NCBI RefSeq assembly: GCF_938041645.1
Contig: NZ_CALIST010000010.1
Coordinates: 1-60,925 of the forward strand
Direction of reading: 5' to 3'
Origin: an uncultured Campylobacter sp.
GTDB lineage: Bacteria > Campylobacterota > Campylobacteria > Campylobacterales > Campylobacteraceae
DNA length: 60,925 nucleotides
Shown here in pieces: positions 54,522 to 60,925 of the stretch (its first letter is position 1; each line of letters begins with the position of its first letter). A program made the position numbers and the translations under genes. Below the pieces are notes generated by a model, which was given only the letters and a program-made list of their open reading frames with translations, did no database searches and was not told where the DNA came from.

Positions 54522-55604
54522 ATGAAAAAGATATTTTTGATTTTAATCGCAAATTTTTGTCTCGGCGCTAATCTAATGCAATATGATCTTTTCAACCACG
54601 ACGACAGCGTGGACATCGCCTTGGCGTTTGACTCCGCATACAAGCCCGACATCGTGCGCCGCGTCGATGGGCAGTCGATGAGCCTTATTTTAAAAGGGCT
54701 TGGCGGCGACGAGAAATTTAACGAAATGCGCACCAACCAAAAGGTCTTAAAAAGCTTTACGATCGCGCCCAAGGGCAAAGATATCGAGATCAATTTCCCC
54801 ACAGGAGCCGATCTATCAGTCGATGCTCTTACTCAAGACGGCAATTTAAAGCTAATTTTGCGCGTAAAAAACCCTGCTTTTGATCAAAGCAAGATGAGCG
54901 TCAAAAGTGAGGCTAATGAGACGACGCAAAGCGGTAGCAGCGGGGTTTCCGTGATGCCGATAATCGTAGCATTACTTCTTGCGGCTGCGGCTTTCGTCGG
55001 CGTGCGAAAATTTTTATCGCACAAGCCGCAAAAAAGTATCGACGAGACATGGCGGGTTTTTGAAGACGACGCTAGCACGGAGGGCACCGATGTGGACGTG
55101 ACGGGCATAGATGAAATTTTAAGCGACTCCTCTTTTAAAAATCAGAGCGGATCAAAGAACGCAAATTTTACCAATTCAAAAAGCGTAGATGGTGCAGATT
55201 TTTTAAGAGGTGAGAACGTGAGCGAAGAGAGTGCACACGATAAATTTTACGATGAAGTTGCGCGTGCCGAGCGTTCGGAAGCTACGGAGGCGGACGAAAA
55301 CTATGAGAGCGCCGAGAATATAAGAGCAGCGGATAAAATTTCGCCGCTTAAAGTAAGCTCTGCCGAGAGTGGCGCGATGGAATTTCGCGAGGGAGCAAAA
55401 GAAAGATCGGATGCAAAAGAGCCCAAGGTTTCGGCATTTAGAAGCATTTTAGAAAATGAGCTGCTTAGCTCGGATACCGCAAGACCTAGCGACGTGCGAG
55501 TAGAGCTGGTGCGCGAAATCGACGAAAATAATGCTGCCGTAGTGCTAAGCTTCGCGGGCAAAAAACATCTAGTGGTGTTAAAAAGTTCCAACGCTATCGA
55601 TTGA
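54522..55604 (+). CDS. signal-anchored membrane protein, Cj0350-like
   Basis: 360 aa from the ATG after GGAAAGAG; the frame extends 19 codons into trpA. A signal peptide (KKIFLILIANFCLGANLMQY) is followed by a periplasmic domain with beta pattern (VDIALAFD.AYKP, SMSLILKGL, KDIEINFPTGADLSV), a helix at about 147-168 (VMPIIVALLLAAAAFVGV), and a long acidic disordered cytoplasmic tail ending in VRVELVREIDENNAAVVLSF, a small beta unit. Position after trpA equals Cj0350 in C. jejuni, where fliN follows; here no fliN follows. Function unknown. Confidence 0.75.
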   Translation: MKKIFLILIANFCLGANLMQYDLFNHDDSVDIALAFDSAYKPDIVRRVDGQSMSLILKGLGGDEKFNEMRTNQKVLKSFTIAPKGKDIEINFPTGADLSVDALTQDGNLKLILRVKNPAFDQSKMSVKSEANETTQSGSSGVSVMPIIVALLLAAAAFVGVRKFLSHKPQKSIDETWRVFEDDASTEGTDVDVTGIDEILSDSSFKNQSGSKNANFTNSKSVDGADFLRGENVSEESAHDKFYDEVARAERSEATEADENYESAENIRAADKISPLKVSSAESGAMEFREGAKERSDAKEPKVSAFRSILENELLSSDTARPSDVRVELVREIDENNAAVVLSFAGKKHLVVLKSSNAID

Positions 55605-55710
55605 TGAGGCGTAGAATTTCGCAACTTGCGGGCTTTGTGACCCATAAAATTTTGCAGTTTGTTAAATTTTAAAAATTGCGGAATTTTATAGCGCTAGAAA
55701 TTTATGCTAC

Positions 55711-55751
55711 ATTTAAGCCTCATCGCCAAAAGGTCGCGATGAGGTTTAAAT
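55711..55751. terminator. bidirectional terminator
   Basis: A 16-base inverted repeat, ATTTAAGCCTCATCGC and GCGATGAGGTTTAAAT with one mismatch and a 9-base loop. A-rich and T-rich ends make it usable from both sides, between the convergent trp unit and the TonB receptor gene. Confidence 0.75.
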
Positions 55752-55824
55752 TTGAAAAGAAAGAATGGCGAAAGCTCGGGTAAGTTTTAAAATTTAACCC
55801 GCGCCTCGCCCGTATAAGCTTAAT

Positions 55825-57915
55825 CTAAAATCTTACTTCCAAATCGACGTAGAAATTTCGTCCAGCACCCACCACCACAGTCTCGCGCGTGCGGTTTGCG
55901 TTGATATAATGCCGATCGAAAATATTATTTACGCCGAAGCTCACGTCCGCGCCGTCAAGCACCGAAATAACGCCGTTTTTGATCTTGTAGCTTCCTCTAA
56001 AATTAGCGATCGTAAAGGACTTATCTACATAAAAATACTCCCTCCCGCGTGCAAAATATGAAGCGGGTTTGGAGTGAGGTTTGAAATAGTGGCTCACCTG
56101 AAATCCTAGACTCAAATCTTGCAGCGGCGAATAATCTATGTTCGCGCTTAGTTTTTTGGCGTGGTTATTGATGTTTTCGTGCGTCTTTTTATTGTAAATT
56201 CTAAGTCGTTCGAAACTCGCGCCGAAATCAAAGTCCTGCGTTTGGTAGTTTGAGCTAAGCTCAAAACCATGTCTTTTGGCTTGATCGATATTTTGATACT
56301 GTCCGTATTGTTGCGAAAAGCCGCCCGGCGGTACGCCAAGATGCGGTAGCGGCTTAACGTCAATCATATCTTTGATATTGCCGTTAAAGTAGATAAATTT
56401 CATATTGAAGTGATCGTCCGTAAAAATTTCATCCTGTTTAAAGCTAAATCCGACCTCGTACTCTTTGACGGTTTCAGGCTTTAGATCGGGATTTGGGATG
56501 TAATAATACATTCGGTTGATAGGCCCTGCTTGCGATGTCTCGTGCGGCGTAGGCGCGCGGAAACTCTCGCTGTATCCCGCTAAAAGAGTAAATTTATCAA
56601 AGAGAGTATAGGCAATCGCCGCGCGCGGAGAAAATCTGGAATCTTTAAATTTAGCCGATCTGCCTTTGATGTCGCGATCGAATCTATCGTATCTACCGCC
56701 TAAGGTAAGCTCTAAATCATCGTGCAAGCGGATCAGATCTTGCGCAAAAAGTCCGTAGCTATTATATTCGTTCGGAAAGGAGGCGAAATCTCTTAGCGCT
56801 CCATTTTGGATAAAGATCGCATCCTCCTGCCTGTTTTCGTAATCGCCGCCGAAAGCGAAGCTATGATTTAAAAAGCCCGTGTCGAATTCCGAGATATTTT
56901 TGATCTCTAGTCCCTTACGATCGTCTTTGTTCGTGTAGCTGCCGGTATCTGCGCCGTCGATATAGCCGCGTTTATACTCGGCTCTGCTTTTGTAGGCCTT
57001 AAAAGACATATCCACTAGCGGGCTTTGCGGCGTAAAGCTCCAATCAAAAACGTAATCTATCTGGCTTAAATTTCCGCTTACGAAGAGATCTGCATCATTT
57101 TGCCATAGTGTCTGCCACATCGTGTGTAAATTTTCGTCGTAATCAAAGGCGCTGAAGCTTATGCGGTGATCGTCCAAATTCGCGCCGATCTTAAAAAATC
57201 CAGTATCGATATGCTCGTTATTAAAGCTCTTGTCGTAGTCCGGGGCGTAGTACGTGCCGCCGTCTGCGAACTTAACGTTGCCGTAGCTTGCGCGCTTGCC
57301 GTAGAGTAAAACGTCGATCGGAATTTCCTCGCCCTTGCCGTAAATCGCGCCGCGCGTGCTATGCATATTGTTTGATTCAAGCCTCTGTCCTAGCATCAAG
57401 CCTACGCTTTTGCCCTCGCTTAGATAATCGCTCGCGCTTTTGGTTTGCATATTTACGATACCGCCGATTGCGCCAGAGCCGTGAAGCACGGACGAGGCGC
57501 CCTTTATGACCTCGACGCGCTTTAGGATGTCGCTATCGGTGCGGAAGGATGAGATCATATTTGAGTACATCCCCACGCTCCTGCGCACGCCGTCTTGTTT
57601 GATGATGACGCGCTCGTCGCTTTGATATCCGAATCCGCGGATCTGAAACTGCCTGCCGATCTGCCGCCCCATATCCATACTGCCGTCAACGCCCGGTATC
57701 TGCATGATCGAATCGATCACGTTGGTTTTGGCTTTCATATCTTTTGGGGTTAAAATTCCGGCCGAGCCCGCGTATTTTAGGTTATCGACCGCGCTTACCG
57801 TCGCTTGCACGACGATTTGGCCTAGATCCTGCGACTTCGTGGCGTTGTTTTCGGCCGCATTCGCTCCGCCTATCGCGCCTATTGCAAGCGGCACCAATAA
57901 AATTCGCTTTTTCAT
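55825..57915 (-). CDS. TonB-dependent outer-membrane receptor, heme/hemoprotein type
   Basis: 696 aa. A signal peptide (KKRILLVPLAIGAIGGANAA) precedes a plug domain with a TonB-box-like QIVVQATV and VEVIKGASSVLHGSGAIGGI. The 22-strand barrel contains ESFRAPTPHETSQ and then YIPNPDLKPETVKEYEVG, the FRAP and NP(D/N)L boxes of heme receptors. It ends with an aromatic strand (YVDLEVRF*). It probably takes heme or hemoproteins for the HmuTUV system in this window. The ligand is inferred from motifs only. Overlapping palindromes lie about 60 bases upstream. Confidence 0.87.
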   Translation of the reverse strand: MKKRILLVPLAIGAIGGANAAENNATKSQDLGQIVVQATVSAVDNLKYAGSAGILTPKDMKAKTNVIDSIMQIPGVDGSMDMGRQIGRQFQIRGFGYQSDERVIIKQDGVRRSVGMYSNMISSFRTDSDILKRVEVIKGASSVLHGSGAIGGIVNMQTKSASDYLSEGKSVGLMLGQRLESNNMHSTRGAIYGKGEEIPIDVLLYGKRASYGNVKFADGGTYYAPDYDKSFNNEHIDTGFFKIGANLDDHRISFSAFDYDENLHTMWQTLWQNDADLFVSGNLSQIDYVFDWSFTPQSPLVDMSFKAYKSRAEYKRGYIDGADTGSYTNKDDRKGLEIKNISEFDTGFLNHSFAFGGDYENRQEDAIFIQNGALRDFASFPNEYNSYGLFAQDLIRLHDDLELTLGGRYDRFDRDIKGRSAKFKDSRFSPRAAIAYTLFDKFTLLAGYSESFRAPTPHETSQAGPINRMYYYIPNPDLKPETVKEYEVGFSFKQDEIFTDDHFNMKFIYFNGNIKDMIDVKPLPHLGVPPGGFSQQYGQYQNIDQAKRHGFELSSNYQTQDFDFGASFERLRIYNKKTHENINNHAKKLSANIDYSPLQDLSLGFQVSHYFKPHSKPASYFARGREYFYVDKSFTIANFRGSYKIKNGVISVLDGADVSFGVNNIFDRHYINANRTRETVVVGAGRNFYVDLEVRF

Positions 57916-57975
57916 GCCCCGACCTTTAAAATAAAATTGAAATACATTATTATATATCTACATACTTAAATAAGG

Positions 57976-58004
57976 TTGAAATTTAATTTCAAAAACATTT
58001 GAAA
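57976..58004. promoter_or_regulatory. overlapping AT-rich palindromes upstream of the TonB receptor
   Basis: TTGAAATTTAATTTCAA (57976-57992) is a palindrome with 8-base arms. It shares its right half with ATTTCAAAAACATTTGAAAT, a second inverted repeat to 58004. Such overlapping dyads are typical of repressor sites; Fur is the natural candidate for a receptor gene, but the words differ from the GATAAT-type box. Confidence 0.5.
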
Positions 58005-58338
58005 TTTGTTTTTTATTGGAGACAAGTAATGCGCCCAGTCTGAGCCATTTTCGAGTTTTTGATTTCATTCTATCCGCACCCTGCTTGCGCCGTTTTTGCA
58101 CTATTTCCGCACTTTGCCTGCGTCGTATTTGGGCGGATAAATTCGGCATTTTTGTTGCAACAAAGAGTCTAAATTTAAACGTCCGCGATTTACTTGTGTC
58201 TAAATTTATCGGCTACCCTCGTGATTTAAATCTTTCGCTTTTCGTAAATTTAGATCGGAATTTATTTGCTTTTTATTTTACAAAGGATAAAATCGCGCCT
58301 AAGAGATCGGTCGATCTAGATTATTTCAGGACTTTTTC

Positions 58339-59400
58339 ATGAATAACGTTAAATGGTACATCATCGCAGGCGCCGTGCTAGGCGTGCTGGGTGCGACGCT
58401 GGTGCATTTTGGAAACCCGGGCAATATGGGCGTTTGCGTCGCTTGCTTTTTGCGCGACACCACGGGCGCGCTGGGCTTTCACCGAGCAGCCGCAGTGCAA
58501 TACATCCGCCCGGAGATCATAGGGCTCGTGTTCGGCGGCTTTTTAGCAAGCGTGCTTTGGACGCGCGAGTTTGCGCCGGTTACCGGCAGTTCGCCGTTTG
58601 CGAAATTTTTCCTAGGAATTTTCGCGATGATCGGCTGCCTTGTATTTTTGGGATGCCCGTGGCGCGCGTTTTTGCGCCTAGGCGGCGGCGATTTGACTGC
58701 GCTAGCCGGATTGGCGGGTCTGATCTGCGGCGTACTCATTGGGTTTTTGCTTAAAAAGCGCGGCTATGAGGCGAGCAAAGAGGCAAGGCTTAGCGGCGCG
58801 ATCGGAATTTTGCCTGTGCTACTGGGCGCTGCGCTGCTTGCAGCCTTGATTTTCGGACTCAAAACAGGCGAGGGCGGCGCGCTTTTTATCTCCGCTAAAG
58901 GCCCGGGCGCGCAACACGCCGCAGTAGGCATCTCGCTGGCTGCGGGCATTATCGTGGGCGCGGTGATGCACAGAAGCAAATTTTGCAGCGTCGGCGCGTT
59001 CGGTAGAATTTTCCGCGGCGATTTCTCGATGTTTTGGGGCGTACTAAGCGTCATCGCCTTTGCGAGCATCGCAAATATCGCGTTTGGGCAATACAAGCTC
59101 GGCTTTGAAGGCCAGCCTATCGCACACAACGATTTCGTTTGGAATTTCTTAGGCATGGTGCTCGCAGGACTTTGCTTCAGTCTCAGCGAGGGCTGCCCGG
59201 GCAAGCATCTGGTGCAGGCCGGCACGGGAAATTTAAGCTCGGGCGTCTTCGTTATCGGCATGGCGGCGGGCGCTGCGATCGCGCATAATTTCTTGCTCGC
59301 AAGCTCGCCTAAAGGCATCACTGAGTTCGCTCCTTACGCGGTCGCGATCGGTTTTGTTTTCGCGCTTTACGTGGGGATTTTTCAAAGACGCGGCGCTTAA
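58339..59400 (+). CDS. yedE: YedE-type putative selenium transporter
   Basis: 353 aa with about nine helices. Conserved cysteine-containing loops are GNMGVCVACFLRD, FLGCPWRAFLRLGGGD, HRSKFCSVGAFGRIF and LSEGCPGKHLVQAG, the signature of YedE/YeeE-family sulfur or selenium carriers; the long RDTTGALGFHRAA form is the selenium-linked subfamily (FdhT in C. jejuni). The presence of a selenoprotein gene in the same window agrees. A TusA-like partner usually follows but is not seen here. AGGA precedes the ATG. Confidence 0.85.
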   Translation: MNNVKWYIIAGAVLGVLGATLVHFGNPGNMGVCVACFLRDTTGALGFHRAAAVQYIRPEIIGLVFGGFLASVLWTREFAPVTGSSPFAKFFLGIFAMIGCLVFLGCPWRAFLRLGGGDLTALAGLAGLICGVLIGFLLKKRGYEASKEARLSGAIGILPVLLGAALLAALIFGLKTGEGGALFISAKGPGAQHAAVGISLAAGIIVGAVMHRSKFCSVGAFGRIFRGDFSMFWGVLSVIAFASIANIAFGQYKLGFEGQPIAHNDFVWNFLGMVLAGLCFSLSEGCPGKHLVQAGTGNLSSGVFVIGMAAGAAIAHNFLLASSPKGITEFAPYAVAIGFVFALYVGIFQRRGA

Positions 59401-59692
59401 GGCTGATATTTAATCTCAGAGATCAATCTATACAGAGGCGGTGTATCTGATCAAGCTCTGGCGGCGTACTTATAAAGAAATACGCCGCTGGCGCAGAGCG
59501 CGCACTGCAAGACTGGCGCAAGCAGCTGGAAATGGAATTTAAGAGCTTATAGCCGTATTTAGTAACGATAAAGCGAAATGATAAAAATAGATTCTACGCA
59601 AGAAAGAATGATTAATTTTTAAGAATTGCCTTTAAATTTTAAAATTTAATGCTTTATCGATTGCGGCTTCTTTCATCTAAAACTCTTAATTG
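59401..59692. other. intergenic with a hairpin
   Basis: GCGGCGTA (59461) pairs with TACGCCGC (59481) around a 12-base loop. A decayed reading frame (ALQDWRKQLEMEFKSL) is visible but closed on both sides. No gene called. Confidence 0.45.
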
Positions 59693-60594
59693 CTAATTAA
59701 AATCCAGCCATACGTGGCGCTGAGCCTTATCCAAATCAATGTCTTTTGTCCTCATAAAAAATTCTTTTATCCTGACGTAGTCGTCCATAGTTTCTATCGT
59801 AAAGGCAATATCTTTATCCTTGCCTCGGATTATTATATTATCGTAGAATATAAGTCTGAGTTGAAATTTAAAAACCAAAAAATATATAAATTTTGAGATG
59901 AATAAAAACAAAAACGTCAATATTAATATAAAAATTACTTTGGAACTACCTGTTTCTATATATTTTCTTACGCCGATAGCTAATACCAATATGTAGATCA
60001 ATAAAAAAGCGATTATCGTAGCATATGGATCAAATTTTAAGAAGAATCTATAAAAAACGCCTTGCCTCCTAAGCCACTCATTATCTCTTGCGAAATAGGC
60101 TCTTTTTACATCCTTAAGATCATCTAAAAATATAGTTTTTCGGGCATTTTATTTGTATAATAAGTAACTCGATCATTATAAAATTTTACAAATTTCTTAT
60201 TGTAAAAATTTGTAAAATATTCCATTATGATGGGCAATCCGAAAAAAGGAAATACTATAAAAAGCTGATTATATCTAGTTTGATTGGGTTCGTGTGAATA
60301 CATAAAAATCATAATCACAAGCGTGCATACCGTAGCAAGAACTATATAAAAATTCGTTCTATCTTTGAGCGCTAAAGGCTCTTTATTGTAATCACTAGCG
60401 CAACTCGGATTTTGTTCAAATTTGCTAGGCTTTTCGTTCGTATTTATCTTAGAGCTATCCGTGAGTTTTTCAAATTTAGAATTCTTGCTGTCAGAATTTT
60501 CGGCGTCAGAATTTTCTTGCGAGCCTTGCTCTAAATTTTGACACCGTTCATTTAGAATTTTCTTTAGCTTCTCAAGCCTCTATTTTTTATTCAT
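59693..60594 (-). pseudogene. membrane protein gene broken by amber codon 5 and a frameshift
   Basis: An ATG at 60594 overlaps the dnaE-like stop and reads MNKK then TAG. The same frame continues open for about 150 codons: low-complexity QENSDAENSDSKNSKFEK, a helix (FYIVLATVCTLVIMIFMYS), FFGLPIIMEYF, and VKFYNDRVTYYTNKMPEK. At the A5 run (60136-60140) one missing A closes the frame; the next frame continues TIFLDDLKDVKRAYFARD, two helices (TIIAFLLIYILVLAIGV and later) and a PH-like tail with RLIFYDNIIIRGKDK. Restored, it would be about 300 aa with four helices and two PH-like halves. Family unknown. Confidence 0.75.
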
Positions 60595-60925
60595 CTTTAT
60601 TCTTTATAGCAAATGTAATTTGTGTTTTTCCTTTATTAGAATTAATTAAATTTTTAAGTCTACTATATCTATAACTATCTTCTGGCTCTATTAAGATAAA
60701 TAATTTTTTTGCTGGGTATTCATAAATTTTATCTAATTCCACTAATTTATCTACCAATAGTTTATTTGTTTTTTCTCCTTTATAATTATCTATTTGAATC
60801 TTTCCCTCAATATAGACAGTTTTCTTTTCTATAAGTTCAGTTATAATCCTTTCATATACCCTAGGAAAAGCTATACAAGATATAGTTCTATCATAACAAA
60901 TAAGGTTAAACATTGCCATCTGTTC
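60587..60925 (-). CDS. dnaE: DNA polymerase III alpha subunit, C-terminal end (partial)
   Basis: The last 112 codons of a gene entering from the right edge. EQMAMFNLICYDRTISCIAF and FPRVYERI, then KKTVYIEGKIQIDN, are the OB-fold region of DnaE-type polymerases; the rest is the short tail. Base composition is clearly more AT-rich than neighbours such as guaA or uvrC. Its stop overlaps the start of the broken membrane protein gene. Only the end is visible, so whether it is the main replicative copy or a second copy cannot be told. Confidence 0.65.
   Translation of the reverse strand, partial: EQMAMFNLICYDRTISCIAFPRVYERIITELIEKKTVYIEGKIQIDNYKGEKTNKLLVDKLVELDKIYEYPAKKLFILIEPEDSYRYSRLKNLINSNKGKTQITFAIKNKDE

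Noticed and set aside
58016..58342. 108-aa open frame upstream of yedE
   Set aside because: No Shine-Dalgarno and no family; it covers the regulatory spacer.

Overview
This window looks like a chromosomal segment of a Campylobacter. The gene order rplY-pth-lptG-like-lysA-(x)-pheA-hisC-dxs-perR-(x)-ubiE-xseA-serC follows the C. jejuni order around Cj0311-Cj0326, guaA-(x)-uvrC follows Cj1248-Cj1246, and trpB-trpA-(Cj0350-like) follows Cj0348-Cj0350. GC is high for the genus, and AAATTT-type words are very common in genes and spacers. The flagellar genes that interrupt this order in C. jejuni (fliF-fliG-fliH between hisC and dxs; fliN after the Cj0350 homologue) are absent. That points to a non-flagellated species such as C. 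gracilis; the species name is inference.

Layout. 1-2078: a tiny basic protein, a membrane protein and a PD-(D/E)XK-type protein. 2225-15134: a dense housekeeping block on the + strand (translation, LPS export, lysine, phenylalanine and histidine synthesis, isoprenoids, peroxide regulator, menaquinone, DNA repair, serine). lysA carries an extra low-complexity insert, and it is followed by a gene built of 30-bp Leu-Asn-Phe repeats; both are dense in RAATTY words. 15135-18084: gene-poor DNA with repeats and small secreted or membrane proteins. 18085-22502 (-): a heme uptake and anaerobic heme-opening operon (62-aa leader ORF, permease, ATPase, binding protein, radical SAM enzyme, flavodoxin-like protein). 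22876-25162: cstA with a small YbdD-type selenoprotein ending Lys-Cys-Sec, with a bacterial SECIS hairpin directly downstream. 25632-27904 (-): a lipoprotein gene switched out of frame by a G8 tract, two small membrane proteins and a frameshifted oxidoreductase. 27928-30558 (-): an AT-rich acquired module of a DNA methyltransferase plus a DGQHR-domain protein. 30595-34603: guaA, a small lipoprotein, a DUF721-like gene and uvrC. 34769-39717: a 1517-aa NIT-domain hybrid histidine kinase and a single-domain response regulator, then tRNA-Arg(CCT).

40616-52370 is a two-partner secretion / contact-dependent inhibition island: the transporter, a 2624-aa CdiA-like exoprotein, its adjacent immunity candidate, and then two further orphan immunity candidates, each preceded by a duplicated piece of cdiA. 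After it come trpB-trpA, a Cj0350-like membrane protein, a TonB-dependent receptor of the heme-receptor type (-), and a YedE-type putative selenium transporter (+). The window ends with a membrane-protein pseudogene (amber codon plus frameshift) and the 3' end of an AT-rich dnaE-like gene running off the edge.

Links between parts: the TonB receptor (55825-57915) could supply heme to the periplasmic system at 18085-22317. The YedE transporter (58339-59400) fits a selenium-using cell, as does the selenoprotein after cstA. A G8 tract in a lipoprotein gene and a C7 tract in the methyltransferase catalytic motif suggest slipped-strand switching of surface and epigenetic functions.
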